Assembly (NCBI RefSeq): GCF_004664715.2
Contig: NC_051084.1
Location: 63,725,334 to 63,789,333, forward strand
Length of the DNA: 64,000 nt
Direction: 5' to 3'
Origin: Peromyscus leucopus
Taxonomy: Eukaryota > Chordata > Mammalia > Rodentia > Cricetidae
Notes under the pieces: model-generated
Database searches by the model: none
Told to the model about the DNA's origin: nothing
The model's input: the letters and a program-made list of their open reading frames with translations, nothing else
Part shown: piece by piece, positions 1 through 11,486 of the stretch
Numbering within the stretch: the stretch's first letter is position 1
How the letters are laid out: the number at the start of each line of letters is the position of its first letter
Made by a program: the position numbers and the translations under genes

Positions 1-847
1 TTATTTCTTGAAGCCTGAAATGACCATTGTCATCAAAAAACATAGTCACGGGAGTAAAATGAGCAAACCAACACAGTGACATCCAGGTCAATGATGATAG
101 TAATGGAGCTGATATATTCAATCCTAGGAGAGAGAGAGTGGGTCACAGGATACTCACCTGAGATTCTCTCGCCACTCTCCTCTGCCGTGAGTTTTGCTGG
201 TCTTGTTAGGTGCTGGAATATATAGGAGGCATAAAGTAGACTGGGTTTGTGGCTCCAGTGACTTCAAGAGCCATCATTCCTAGTAGAGAAAGACTTTTCA
301 GTGGTGTGCTACCTTTGAGTTACTAATGGCTCTGTAACTCCTTAACCCATGCTTCCATAAGTAACCACAATCAACTTTTTGAATCACCAACCTGGTTTTG
401 AATGGAATCATTCCTTTGTTCTGTTGGTGTTCTACATGGCACAAATAGATGTTTATCTTTATCTCATTCAAAGAAAAGTCACACAACACCAACAAATACT
501 GGTCTCAGAAATAGAATCTATTATTACAAAAGGGATGTAGTCTTGGAAACCCATGTGGGCAGTAAGAAGCCAAATCAAAGAGCACTTAGAAAAGAGACAA
601 GAAATGGGAGGACTGAGACACAGGCCTGAAAGGTCACTGAAGACACAAATATCTGAGATCTAAACAGAATCTGCAACATGGTTAGTGCTGTATGTAAAAA
701 GATCAATGAGAAGGATTTCCATTGTTAATAACCACCTCATTTTAAATGGAAGTCATATGTGGCCTAAGCTATGACACTCTTAGCTTATCAGGCCTAGAGG
801 GGTTCTGTTCATTGATGGCTTTCCTTTACTTAGATAGATTCAACATC
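1..847. other. Unique sequence, no gene seen
   Basis: AT-rich unique DNA. Short open frames on both strands have no recognisable domain, no splice-like context and no repeat signature. Nothing functional can be supported. Confidence 0.6.
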
Positions 848-1906
848 TTTTTTTTAAAATAATTTAATTTAATTTTACATATCAGCCACAGATTTCCTTG
901 TCCTGGCTCTCCCCACCCCCGCCTTCCTCCCAGCCCACCCTCCATTCCCATCTCCTCAAGGGCAAAGACTCCCCTGGGGATCGAGTTTAGGCAGGTCCAG
1001 TCCCCTCCTCCCAGGCTGAGCTACGTGTCCCCTACATAAGTCCCAGGTTCCAAACAACCAGCTCATGCACTGAGGACAGGTCCCAGTCCCACTGCCTGAG
1101 TGCCTCCCAAACAGTTCAAACTAATTAACTGTCTCACTTATCCAGAGGGCCTGGTCCAGTTGGGGGCTCCTCAGCTATTGGTTCACAGTTCATGTGTTTC
1201 CATTTGTTTGGCTATTTGTCCCTGTGCTTTTTCCATTCTTGGTCTCAACAATTCTCAATCATACAAACCCTCCTCTTTCTTGTCAATTGGACTCCTGGAG
1301 CTCCACCTGGGGCCTGGCAGTGGATCTTTGTATCCGGTTCCATCAGTCATTGGATGAGATTTCTAGCATGACAGTTAGGGTGTTTGGCTATCCTATCACC
1401 AGAGTAGGTCAGTTCGGGCTTTCTCTCAGCCATTGCCAGTAGTCTATTGTGGAGGTATCTCTGTGGATTTCTGTGGACCTCTTTAGCACTTTGATTCTTC
1501 CTATTCTCATGTGGTCTTAATTTATCATGGTATCTTATTCCTTGTTCTCCCTCTCTGTTCTTGATCCAGCTGGGATCTCCCACTCCCCTAAGCTCTCTTT
1601 CCCTCAAAACTTGCCCTTCATTACCCCTACTCATGTCCAGGTTGTTCATGTATATCTCGTCCATTTCTCTGTCATTGGACAATCCGTGTGTCTTTCTTAG
1701 GGTCCTGTTTTCTAGGTAGCCTCCCTGGAGTTGTGAGTAGCAGTCTAGTTATCTTTGTTTTATATCTAGTATTCTCCGAGTGAATACATACCATGTTTGT
1801 CTTTTTGAATCTGGGTTACCTCACTCAGGATGATTTTTTTCTAGATTCATCCATTTGCCTGCAAACCTCATGATGTCATTGTTTTTCTCTGCTGAGTAGT
1901 ATTCCA
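848..1906 (-). mobile_element. L1 LINE 3' end (ORF2 tail plus 3'UTR), 5'-truncated
   Basis: Read on the minus strand, this starts at the end of L1 ORF2 (equivalent of '..ggaatactactcagcag..', then '..gacaaacatggtatgtattcact..'). It continues through a long 3'UTR and ends in an A-rich tail, seen as the T/A-rich start near 848-875. The same ORF2-end and 3'UTR landmarks recur on the plus strand at 63470-64000, which supports the call independently. The 111-aa minus-strand frame at 1347-1682 lies in the 3'UTR and is not a gene. The 5' truncation is typical of target-primed reverse transcription. I could not find a convincing target-site duplication. Confidence 0.9.
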
Positions 1907-3085
1907 GTATCATTCTGTTTTTAATCTTAGGATTCTTGGTTTAGCATGCAGTTAAGTTACACATTATAGCTAAGTATTTTAAAACTGTTGGCTTTTTTAA
2001 ATTGATGAAATTATTAAGCCACAAACTATCTAAAAACAAAGTCCACTATAGCCTCATGAGCAAACTTTGGATATTGAGCAAGAAAATACACAGGGTCACA
2101 CATTCCATGTCTGCAATTTGAAGAAACACATTGAGAGTTCTTTCATTGCATTCTGGTTTTTATTCTTTTAACAAAAGCAGTTTAGGTTTAAGAAGGGACA
2201 GAAAATTAGTTAGAACCCTTTTAAGCTAAATCATCTATTAAGTTTATTTAATTTTTATCTCAGTATCACTCAAGAGAATATTTAAATTTAGGACTTTTAT
2301 CTCCGAAGTGCAAAGGCCTTTCTTTATTTGCTCCTTTGCAGGTCTGCTTTAATTTTAGTCTAGTAAAGAGATGAAGATATAGTTTTCCCTGCTACCTTTT
2401 AGGTTTCTTTAACCATGTAGGGAAATATAGCTGCTCTTGGTTATTCCAAATGGTAAGAATTATGTCTGAACCTACATTTGTTCTGACTTACGCACAGTCC
2501 TAGAGCCTTCTAGCAGAAGTCCAGGCAGTGGCAGCCCCATCCAACTACTTATGACCAACAATAACAACAACCAATCAAAGAAGTGAGCAACAGTGAAAAG
2601 CAGAGGCAGAAGTTTCAATCAACATTGTCACAATGGAATGAAGAACAGATAAAGGGTCCAGTGATCTTTAAGTCCATTTGAGGATATTGACATGAACTTC
2701 AGATTTAGACAGTGATAGACTTTGGTATAGGAGGTAAGAGGCATGCATGATTCAGTAGTCTAGTCCTAGTCAATGTTTTGATTACTTTCTCAGTTCTAGT
2801 TTGCAATGTGGTCCTGAAGAAGTTGTCTTCACTCTCATCAGTTGAGGAAAGCAATGTAATTCTCATGAAATGATTACTTTTGATCCATCATAGATAATTG
2901 CTACCATTTCAACAAAGTAAATTTGGCAAACTGACAGTAGCTTAAAGGCACTTTGAGATCCATGTCACAAAGTTACTTATTTATTAATCTTCTAATTTCT
3001 GGAATTCAAGATGACTCAAAAAGACAGATCAAACAGACACATATAGAGCCAAGGTGGGAAAAGATGGAATTTCTTAGGCCAGTGG
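1907..3085. other. Unique AT-rich sequence
   Basis: No gene, SINE or LINE recognised. Contains no long open frame. Confidence 0.55.

Positions 3086-3133
<48 letters not shown>
3086..3133. repeat. (TG)n microsatellite
   Basis: About 24 uninterrupted TG units, followed by a short TA-rich stretch. The frame that reads through it (Cys-Val repeats) is an artefact. Confidence 0.97.
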
Positions 3134-3136
<3 letters not shown>

Positions 3137-3662
3137 CTGTGTGGGTATCTATATGTATATCACTATACATATTAAATCTTTTCCTCTCCTTTTGTCCTTT
3201 TGAATTTTCTCCTTTTCTTCATAACTACTAGGGCAGAATTCTTGTTTCTCATACAAATATACACATAAATCTTTCAATTTCTTTCTCTATTTACCTCCAA
3301 TTTTCTCTTGTTTTTTAAGAAAGGTATCTGTTTATGTCTGGTTCTCCTCTTCTAGATTTTTCTAGCTAGACCACTTCTAGGTAGACTCCCTTTTCCAACA
3401 TGCCAGTAGAATTGATCTCCTTGGGGTTACTAGAGTCTAGAGTCAAACTTTTGTTCCTGTCCTTCCAGTAAGTACCACATTTTAGTCTATTTGCACATCT
3501 TAGTACTACTTTCATCCAAGTAGCTTCGTGCCTTTGTGGGACACACTTTACTCTGTACATTGTATGTAAGGCTATGTTGATGGCATAACTGTATGCTAAT
3601 TAAACCTTTAACTATATTCTATTTATCTGTAATATATAGATACATTTTCTATATTGTGTTTG
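3134..3662. other. Unique pyrimidine-rich sequence
   Basis: A CT-rich plus strand with no recognisable gene or repeat family. Confidence 0.5.
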
Positions 3663-3763
3663 CTCATATATATATCATATGTATATATATAATCTATGAT
3701 ATATATGTATATAATCTATGATGTATATATGTATATATATATATATAATCTATGATATATTTC
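3663..3763. repeat. AT-rich minisatellite, unit like 'ataatctatgatatatatgt'
   Basis: Three spaced copies of 'taatctatgat' (near 3690, 3711 and 3747) are separated by (TA)n/(GTATA)n tracts of varying length. This looks like an unstable AT-rich tandem repeat able to form cruciforms. Confidence 0.8.
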
Positions 3764-5164
3764 CCTTGTCTGAATTCCTGTCGCTGTGTATCTTACTGCT
3801 CTCACTATGCATTCTACCAGAATGCCATGAAATGCAATATGCTCACAATGCATAATTAAATAGCTCAAATTATGTTTCAGTAATTTAGGATATGTTTAAA
3901 GTTAGTTGACTTGGGGGAGATTATCCTATAAGAGCCTTCATCAGAATAATAAAATTTCATATTTAACAGTGAACATATATTTTCTGACTAAATTAGAGAA
4001 AATATTTTTAAGATAATTATGAAAATGATTTTATTGGCGTATCATAATAATTCAAATGTCCAAAAATAAGCCCCAGATACATGAAAAATATAAACCTATA
4101 CTGGGTGGGCAACTGCTTCTGTTTAGGAAGAGTCTATACTTTTTTTCTTTTTAGAAAATAACTAGGAAAACCTTTTCCTTGCATGTATGAAGTAATCCAT
4201 TTGAAGCAAAAAGATAAGCAGTAGACACTTCAGAAGTGGTGGATGAATTGGCATGTACATACAAGTTAGTATCAGTCAACTAGAGATGTTTGGTCTATTC
4301 CCCACAAATGGCAGCCAAACATAGCATGGGTAAGATAACTCTCAAAATATCCTGTAGGGGGTTTAAAAATTTAAATGAGAATTCTGTTTTCTTGTATTAA
4401 CATCAAAAACAGAGTGAAAAGGGCAAGAGGGGAGGCTAGTTAGGACTCGTTTTGACTCTTTTTGTAAACAAGACAATGTGATGAAATATGGGGTCAGGAA
4501 TGGTTTAGTTTGAAATTATGATTAGGACACCTGAATTTCAAGTCCCAGTATATGAAGATGAGTCTTACAGGTGACTGACTCATTGGTGTTTGGTGATGTC
4601 ATTCCAGAGATGGAATCTGTGAAGTGTTGTGGGTCAAAGCAAGAAGTTTAGTGTGCAATAATGAGTTTGTAATATTTAAAATACTTCTAAAAACATCTCC
4701 CAGTGGAGCTATCAGGCAGGAGGGCAACCATATTTCCAAAGTTCTGAGAAATGCAGACTTGGTGCCTATCCATTACCATGGAGCTTATTCTTTAGTCTAT
4801 GTGTGGGGAGATGTTTCCTAATGAAGTAATTCAGGATGGAAGGCAGGAAGAAGTCACATGAATCCATGAGAGTCTGTTAAAGGATCTCAGGAATTTATTA
4901 AGATATAAAATGAAGATAATACACTCACAGATACACATCGAAATAAACACTACCACTAATCCAGCTATTGTTGTCCTACGTCCGTTCTTCCCAAGAGTGA
5001 TGGAAATCCACTGTCTGATCTCCAACTACCCAAGAGTATGAGCGCCCCCCCTCCTCAGTTTTAACTGGTCATGTACCCAGAAAGGGCCAGCCCATAGGTC
5101 CAGATAGCCTAAAGTTCATTGGTTGAATGGTACAAATTCCCACAACAAGAGGAGCTAGCCCTGA
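3764..5164. other. Unique sequence, possible old LTR at about 4840-5160
   Basis: Mostly featureless. On the minus strand, 4840-5160 contains a purine/pyrimidine-biased stretch (C/T-rich around 5045) and an AATAAA-like motif, vaguely like an LTR. I could not match a family and found no TG..CA ends with a duplication, so this is only a suggestion. Confidence 0.35.
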
Positions 5165-5530
5165 ATGCTGAGCCAAGATTTGTTAACATAAATGGGGACA
5201 GTTCATGGGACCTTAATCAATGACAAAAAACTAAAAGCAACAAGGGAAGGTTGAGACTAGGGAAAGTAGTCTTGCCTAGGAAAGAGCCCCCAAAATGGTT
5301 AGCCGATACCACATGTTCAGTTCGAAAATCATAAGAATACAAGTAACAATTAAAAAGACTGAGGAGACTATAATCATTGATTTAGAAAGACATGTAACTA
5401 AAGAAAAAGAGAGGATGATTTGAGAGAGAGCAAGGGGGTATATGGGAAATGTTGGAGAAAGGAAAAGGAGGAGGACAGGATATAATTAAGTATATTTATA
5501 TTTCCAAAAATAAAAAATAAATTAAAAATG
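5165..5530 (+). mobile_element. L1 3'UTR end with A-rich tail
   Basis: Matches the plus-strand rodent L1 3'UTR pattern: 'aaagtagtcttgcctagg', then 'gagagagagcaaggggg', then a purine-rich block, then 'tataattaagtat' and an A-rich tail. The same pattern recurs at 44370-44690 and 10480-10622. Strongly 5'-truncated and diverged. Confidence 0.8.
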
Positions 5531-5563
5531 AGGACAAAAAGGCCCATTGGACATCTTTGTTTT

Positions 5564-5653
5564 GTGGCTTCTAACTATAGTTCCAACACTCAGAAGACTG
5601 AGGCAGGAGGATTACAACTACAGGCCAGCTTGGGCTACAAAATGGCATTCTTC

Positions 5654-5654
<1 letters not shown>
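5564..5654 (+). mobile_element. B1 SINE fragment
   Basis: Contains 'cactcagaagactgaggcaggaggatta..caggccagcttgggctac', the central part of B1. Its 3' end is replaced by the adjoining (CA)n tract. Confidence 0.75.

Positions 5655-5701
<47 letters not shown>
5655..5701. repeat. (CA)n microsatellite
   Basis: About 23 CA units directly at the 3' end of a B1 fragment, a common birthplace for microsatellites from SINE tails. Confidence 0.97.
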
Positions 5702-6827
5702 AGTTAAAGTTAAAGCCATGGAGATTAGACGGAATGATAACAAGGTGCATGTTTCCTGGGAGGGGAGGTGGGCGAAGGAGCTGAGATTGAGACAAGGATT
5801 CGGAAATGAATAGGAAAAGACTGTAGAAAGCACCTGGAGACTGCTTTCAAAATTGTGGAGGGGGTATACAAATAGTGTAAAAGCATCCTGTGAAGAGATG
5901 CCAGTGATGAGTTCATTACTTCCTCCCTTCCTGCCCATCTCCCACCTCTCTCTCTTAATATATGGAAGTAGCTGATTTGGTCTCAACAAACAAACATAGG
6001 TAACTGGAAAAACTCAATGGTAAGAGAATCCTACGGGCACCTAGGTGATAGCAGATTAAAGTCTTCAAACATCAACTAGAGTGTTGGGACTTGGGAGGAC
6101 AATTGTATGTAATACAGAAAGAAGGGGCAGTGGTGGGTCTGAGTTGTGGTAGTGATAACAGGAGCTCACACAGGAGGCTATGGCCCTAGCCAATGCTCTG
6201 GAATGTTAGACTCTCACTGATTACTTAATTGATAGATGGGTAATTTTTATTATAGCCACAGTTACCAAAGCAAACTTTCAACTTCAGACACAGAAAGAAA
6301 ATCCTTGGAAGGATCAGAGTGGCTGAAGAGAGCTAGTGATTCTATTCAGGACTCCTATCATGGAGTTAAACTGTTCTAATGAACTCAGAAGAGCTCCTTC
6401 CTCTCTCATCTTTCAGTTCATTCATTATTGTATGGCACATCTCCTGTTATCTCACACAGTATCTATCATGCCTATGTAGGGTATAAATACTTTAAATCCA
6501 GTAAAGAGAAAAAAGTACTCACTTGCAATGGATGAAACCATTTGGGATTTACTTGGAGTAGAAATGGGGGTTCAAGTGTAATTGTGGGTACAGCTGGGGT
6601 TCTCTGGTCCTTCCTTAGAGATGTGCAAAGCTTTGTAGTGATGCCCTGCAGCCAGATCACTGCATTTTCCATTGGCTGACTCTCAGTTTCAGCTCAGTAG
6701 TTGCAATAAGATCTGTATTCCACACGACATTCATTCAACATAAGAAAAATCGTAGTCTAGTATTCTGGCTGCCCTATTAAGAGCGACTCAGGTTCTTCCA
6801 GGTACATAAAAATTGAAACTGTATGTA
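5702..6827. other. Unique sequence
   Basis: No gene or repeat family recognised. Open frames are short and without features. Confidence 0.55.
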
Positions 6828-6960
6828 TTACACTGTGCTGGGTATCAACATATTTGATTGTTCCTTATCCACATAACAATTTTATGTAAAAATGTGATTC
6901 CCACTACATGAAAAACAAACTCTACAATTTCTATAGCATTATTATGGTTGCTGAAGAATA
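6828..6960 (-). mobile_element. Possible MIR SINE remnant
   Basis: 'ctgtgctgggtatcaacat..ccttatccacataacaattttatg..attcccactac' resembles the minus-strand MIR core ('..aatcctcacaacaaccctatgaggta..'). Highly diverged. Confidence 0.35.
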
Positions 6961-7200
6961 AAGGGGCTGGATGAGAATGGGAACAAAAGAGACAAAGGAG
7001 AGGAAGCAGGCAGAGCTGGGAGAGATTTCTGGAGGCTAGAATTAGAACCCAGGGATTTATATCTTTGTCACTGAAACCTCAGCCCCTTCCCAAAGGCTCA
7101 GGCTAATGGAAACAGAAGATGTCTCTAATCTGTGAGGACTGGACACCGTGGCTTTCTCAGACACACCCAGGGGTCAAAGGGCAGCAGCTTTTGCAAACAG

Positions 7201-7225
7201 ACAGAGAGAGAGAGAAAGAGAGAGA

Positions 7226-7294
<69 letters not shown>
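7201..7294. repeat. (GA)n microsatellite
   Basis: About 94 bp of nearly pure purine GA on the plus strand with a few interruptions near its 5' end. All frames across it (Arg-Glu or Ser-Leu repeats) are artefacts. Confidence 0.97.
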
Positions 7295-7296
<2 letters not shown>

Positions 7297-7799
7297 GACA
7301 GAACCAGGTGGAGTAAAGGCTTGCCCAGAGAAAATTTCACAAGAGGTCCTGCTTACTGTAAAGATGTCCTTGACATCAGCGTGAGTTTCGAAACAAGCCA
7401 TTGACTTAGTGTCGTGCTGTTGAAATGCATCACCCAAACTTCTGTCATCAGAAGGCATTCAAAGTGCATTTCTCTCTTCAAGCTTGGAAGCAGAACTTGT
7501 TTAGGAGGTTGAGATTTGAATCATTCTGCTTTCTGGTAACAAACAAAAGAAAGGTCTCCTAAGGCTTCCCCTCTAATATATTCATAAGTATTGACTTCAC
7601 TTGTTGATACTCTTTCTACACACACTAAAGAGAGTCTGGTTCAGATCCCTGAAGTCAGCCAAGCACCATCATTGGTGGGAGGTGTTCTTCTGTGTGCAGC
7701 ACTGTGTACTGATCTGAAATTAGTAATTTCTTCTTTTGTAATTAATTCCTTTACTTCTGTAGTCCAACAGTGTTGGCAAGTTAGTATCTACCTGCTAGT
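7295..7799. other. Unique sequence
   Basis: No repeat or gene recognised. A plus-strand frame runs 7591-7875 with no domain. Confidence 0.5.
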
Positions 7800-7935
7800 T
7801 CTGCTGATGAGGGAAAAAAAAAAGCACAGAGAGAAACTAAGTAGTTGGTCCAAGGTGACAAAAATTTGCCAATGATAAAAGTGACCTCTAAAGGGCAAAT
7901 TCAGCTCTGGCCAATGTTCTTAAGCACCGTATTTT
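7800..7935 (-). mobile_element. MIR SINE remnant
   Basis: 'gcacagagagaaactaagtag', 'ggtccaaggtgac', 'aattcagctctggcc' and 'tcttaagcaccgta' follow the order of the reverse-complement MIR consensus (gcacagagaggttaagtaac / cccaaggtcacac / agctgggatt / tcttaaccac). Ancient mammalian copy. Confidence 0.6.
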
Positions 7936-8107
7936 ACTTCTTGGGGGAATTTCCAAAGACGGCTTTCTCAGAGCCATGAAATGGATTGGCAGGTTTAATG
8001 AATGTCTATATCCTCATCTCTGGCAAAGATAGACTCCAAGGGCTATGCGTGCATCAAGTACTTTAGTAAGAGGAGAATTTCCTTCAGCTTCCAAGGAACT
8101 GGATTGC

Positions 8108-8108
<1 letters not shown>

Positions 8109-8142
<34 letters not shown>

Positions 8143-8167
8143 TGTGTGTGTGTGTGTGTCTATGTGT
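8109..8167. repeat. (TG)n microsatellite
   Basis: About 29 TG units with two TC interruptions. Confidence 0.96.
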
Positions 8168-8309
8168 AACAAGGATTATAGCAGCACAAGATAGGCTGTT
8201 TGAGGTTTTTTTTTTATTATCGTATGAACCTCCAACCTGTTTGGAAGACACGGTTGCTCCATTTGACACTTTCACTTATTGTGAGACTCACTAGATTTAT
8301 TATATTATC

Positions 8310-9080
8310 TCACAAACTAATTCAGGCTGATGCTCAGCGGCTCCATTTTTACCTTGTCTCTGCTTCTCGATATTGCCCAGGATGTCCTTTGTTTGGTTCT
8401 GTGGCTGTGGAGGGAGGGGTTGCGTTCTGCCCACCTGTGCTGGTGTCCTTAGGAGGCTACCCAGCGGTTCCTCTGTCACCACAGCCTCAGGCTGACACTA
8501 GCATCATAATAGACAGCGCTGGTCCAGGACCTGCGGAAGCACTCCAATTCTCATGTCAACTGTGTCTGAATTGCTTTTTTAAAACAGAAATCTCTGACAG
8601 ATCTCACCGTGGACCTCTGATTAGCCAGATGACATGTAGATAAGGTTTCGGGCCCTACTACAGAGAACGAAACTGCAGGGCCTGTCACCAGTCTTCTTTT
8701 TGTGAAGCAACTTCTTCATCCCGAGGTGTCAAGAGGGCAAAGCTCTGACAAAGGGAGTGCAGAGAGAGCAATCGCTGAGCCCACCACACTGCAGAAGAGA
8801 CATAGGCAGGAACAGATGGGACAGAGACAACAGCAGGGGCTGCAGCTGTAGCCCGGAAGTCCTGCCTGGCTCACAAAGCCAACACAGAGCGCCGAGTGCC
8901 CAAGGCAGGATGCCCCAAACCTGCTCTCTGTCCCCACGACTCTCTGGTGCTCATTTCCAGAGAGGCAGAAATAGTCTCCAATTTTGACAGATACCCAAGG
9001 AGGGAATCTGCAATCTCTATACGTGCCTTTGAAATGTACCATTCAAGAAGTTGTACCACTAGGCAGTAATTAAACATCCG
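8310..9080. other. GC-richer unique island, candidate conserved non-coding element
   Basis: About 770 bp, visibly richer in G and C than its surroundings, free of SINE, LINE or simple repeat, and bounded by AT-rich sequence. Frames on both strands (a 147-aa plus frame at 8200-8643 and a 108-aa minus frame at 8716-9042) overlap each other and start in low-complexity DNA, so I do not call a gene. It could be a regulatory element, an untranslated exon or a decayed unique sequence. Confidence 0.4.
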
Positions 9081-9196
9081 TGTGTTTTCTTATACCTGAG
9101 AGATTAAACTAAACCAGCATGCTCTCTGTTGGTGGTTGAGGTCAGGTAGTCAAAAATTTCAGATCCAGTGAGCTAGCAGCATATATAGAATGTATA

Positions 9197-9250
9197 GACA
9201 TTCTCTGTCTCTGTCTCTGCCTCTCTCTCTCTGTGTGTCCCCCCCCCCCA
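9197..9250. repeat. CT-rich low-complexity tract ending in C(11)
   Basis: (TCTG)/(TC) runs followed by a homopolymer C tract. Confidence 0.85.
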
Positions 9251-9255
9251 TCTTC

Positions 9256-9322
9256 TGGGCTGGTCAGTCCTTCCACCTTAACCTCCCTTGTGCTTGGCCT
9301 ATAGGCATGTGACACCCAACCA
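9256..9322 (-). mobile_element. B1 SINE fragment (old)
   Basis: 'gggctggtcagtcc..ccaccttaacctccc..tgcttggcctataggcatgtgacaccca' matches the 5' half of B1 on the minus strand. Confidence 0.6.
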
Positions 9323-9335
9323 CTTCATTTATTTT

Positions 9336-9726
9336 AATATTTGTTTATTTTATTGTACATGTAAGAATGTTGCCTCTGTGTGTGTGTATGTGCACCACAT
9401 GCATTCTTTGTGCCCTGGGAAGCCAGAGAGGGCGTCAGATCCCCAAGAACAAGAGTTACAGGAATCTGTGAGTTGCTATGTATGTATTGGGAACCAAACC
9501 CTGGTCCTCTGAAAGAAGTAAGTGCTTTTTTTTTTTTTTTTTTTTTTTGAGACAGGGTTTCTCTGTGTAGCTTTGCGCCTTTCCTGGAATTCGCTTTGGA
9601 GACCAGGCTGGCCTCGAACTCACAGAGATCCACCTGCCTCTGCCTCCTGAGTGCTGGGATTAAAGGTGTGCGCCACCACCGCCCGGCGAAGTAAGTGCTC
9701 TTAATCAATGAACCATCTCTCCAGCA
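9336..9726 (-). mobile_element. B3 SINE, split by a B1 insertion
   Basis: A tRNA-derived B3/B2-type SINE read on the minus strand: 'ccatctctccagcac' (9712-9726) is the start of the element, 'gaaccaaaccctggtcctct' the B-box side, and 'gtgcaccacatgc' leads to the A-rich 3' end near 9340. The element is interrupted at 9527-9687 by a B1, with one copy of the target duplication on each side. Confidence 0.85.
9527..9687 (-). mobile_element. B1 SINE, young, with target-site duplication
   Basis: Complete minus-strand B1: poly-T (tail), 'gagacagggtttctctgtgtag', 'ctttgcgcctttcctgg', 'gaccaggctggcctcgaactc', 'gctgggattaaaggtgtgcgcc', ending 'gcccggc'. It is flanked by the 12-bp direct repeat 'gaagtaagtgct' at 9515-9526 and 9688-9699. 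The 'gcgcctttcctgg' segment is the variant I associate with cricetid B1. Confidence 0.97.
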
Positions 9727-10479
9727 CCAGCTCAAGGTATGATTGTCATTAAAGAGAAATACTGTATTTACATTTATTTGCTTGGTATACACTACTGAGA
9801 ATATACTTCTGATCTGACAGGACACCAGTGGGAATGGCAACAGCATGTTCCTCCTTCGCTGATTCCTATTTCAAATACACACTGGTATAGAACACTCTCA
9901 CAGAGTGAAGGGACATCAGACCATGCCTTTTTGATGGTATGGAACAACTCTTCTCAACATAGAAGAGAGTCTAAACCAATGAATTTCTTGACTAATTTAA
10001 TTAATGTATTCCCAATTTAGTTTTCCTATAGTTGAATTCCCAAAGAATGACAACATTGTACATTGTAATTTGACCAAGAAAAAAAAAAAAACTTAACTTT
10101 TTGCAAACTTCACAGAAGTCTACATTGTATCTTTGGAAACTTTAGTCAGAACCTTTGGGGAGCTTGTGGAAGTAAAGCCTTTAATTTTTAAACTTTTGTA
10201 GCCTCCTGGTACTTTGAGAGAGTATAAAAGAAAAAAATAAGTGTTAGAAAGATAAGGAGATAAAGGAGGTGAGATAGGAAAAGAAAAAAAAATTAGGCAA
10301 ATGTTTCTTTGAAATAATCACCATGCTGCTTTGTCTTTTTAATGGAGGTTGCTAAGTGATGTTTTTAATTCTTCTCCACTTGTATATTTCCATAGTAATA
10401 AATCACATGTGATTGGTTACTATTCACATAACTTACTAAATACTTACACAAATGACTTAATGGACTAATTTAAAAATAC
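9727..10479. other. Unique AT-rich sequence
   Basis: Contains an A(14) run near 10080. No gene or transposon recognised. Confidence 0.5.
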
Positions 10480-10622
10480 ATAGATTCTTAATAAAGGGGA
10501 AAAAAGACTATGGATTTGAGAGAAAACAAGGAGTGTTGAATGGGAGGTGTTGTGGGAGAAAAAGAAAGGGTGGTTATGATGTGATTGCATTACAATATAA
10601 AAATGATTGGTATTTTAAAAAT
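10480..10622 (+). mobile_element. L1 3' end fragment
   Basis: 'gactatggatttgagagaaaacaagga..gggaggtg..agaaagggtgg..atgatgtgattgcattacaatat' follows the terminal L1 3'UTR layout seen at 44575-44680, ending in an A-rich tail. Confidence 0.65.
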
Positions 10623-11190
10623 TAACTTTGGCTCCTAGTTTCAAGGGAGTTTTAGTCTACTATGGTAATGTGACATGGCAGAGGAAGTCATTCTCTTTGT
10701 GGTAGTGGGAGTGTGTTCTGGCAGGTGTTTGCATGAGAAACTTAGGAGGCAGAGAGCTTGAGACCATGAACGAACAGAGGCTTGCTCTCTCAGACTACTT
10801 CTGTCCTCTAAGCCTTACCTCATACAGGCTCCAGACTACTCAAAAATGTTGCCTCAAGGTGGGGTCAGAATATTAAAAAAGCAAGTCTGTGAGGGACATT
10901 TCAGATTCAAATGGTAACAATATGCAATTTAATGTGAATTTAAAAAAATATACAGAGTGCACTGTAACTGTTATCTCAGTGTTTTGAGATCTGTTCAAAT
11001 GTTTACAGATAGCCTTCACCATTTTTTATATTAGTTAATAGGCTGTACAATAATGATCATTATGTCACCCTACTTTTGTATCAAAAATATCTAATGAAGA
11101 TAATGCCTAATCTCTCTTTAACACATAGCACTTTAAATAATATTTCATATACTATCTAATTTTGTTCTGTTTTGGAATTTGTTTGATTTA
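10623..11190. other. Unique or old LTR-like sequence
   Basis: 10630-10880 has the look of a worn rodent LTR-type repeat ('gtctactatggtaatgtgacatggcagaggaag') but I could not place it. The rest is AT-rich and featureless. Confidence 0.3.
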
Positions 11191-11194
11191 CTTT

Positions 11195-11310
11195 ATTTCA
11201 ATGAAGTTCTCATATAACTTGCTATGTAGCTGAAGCTGGCTTTCAACTCTGACCTTCCTGTCTCCACTCCACAGTGTTGAGATCAAAGTTCTGTAGCACC
11301 CTGCCCAGCA
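11195..11310 (-). mobile_element. B1 SINE, old
   Basis: 'cttgctatgtagctgaagctggctttcaactctgaccttcctg..cagtgttgagatcaaag..tagcaccctgccc' aligns to minus-strand B1 with heavy divergence. Confidence 0.7.
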
Positions 11311-11486
11311 AAACATTTTATAGTAAAATAAATTAATATAAGCAAAGCTATTATTATGTGTGTAATACATAATACAAAGCTACAAATGTGTGTAAAATTA
11401 TCTGTGTGTTATATCTAATCTATTTGAAGGAAAATACAGCCAACACAGTTTTGTTGGCTAAGTTTTGTTGGCTACCATAACGAGTT

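Noticed and set aside
1347..1682. 111-aa minus-strand frame
   Set aside because: It is L1 3'UTR sequence, which is non-coding in rodent L1.
7119..7458. Five overlapping frames with Arg-Glu or Ser-Leu repeats
   Set aside because: They are translations of the (GA)n tract in different frames.
8200..8643. 147-aa plus-strand frame
   Set aside because: Starts in a T-rich run beside a microsatellite, has no domain, and competes with frames on the other strand. Retained only as part of a unique island.
9334..9846. 170-aa minus-strand frame
   Set aside because: It runs through a B1 inserted in a B3, including a poly-Lys stretch from the SINE tail.
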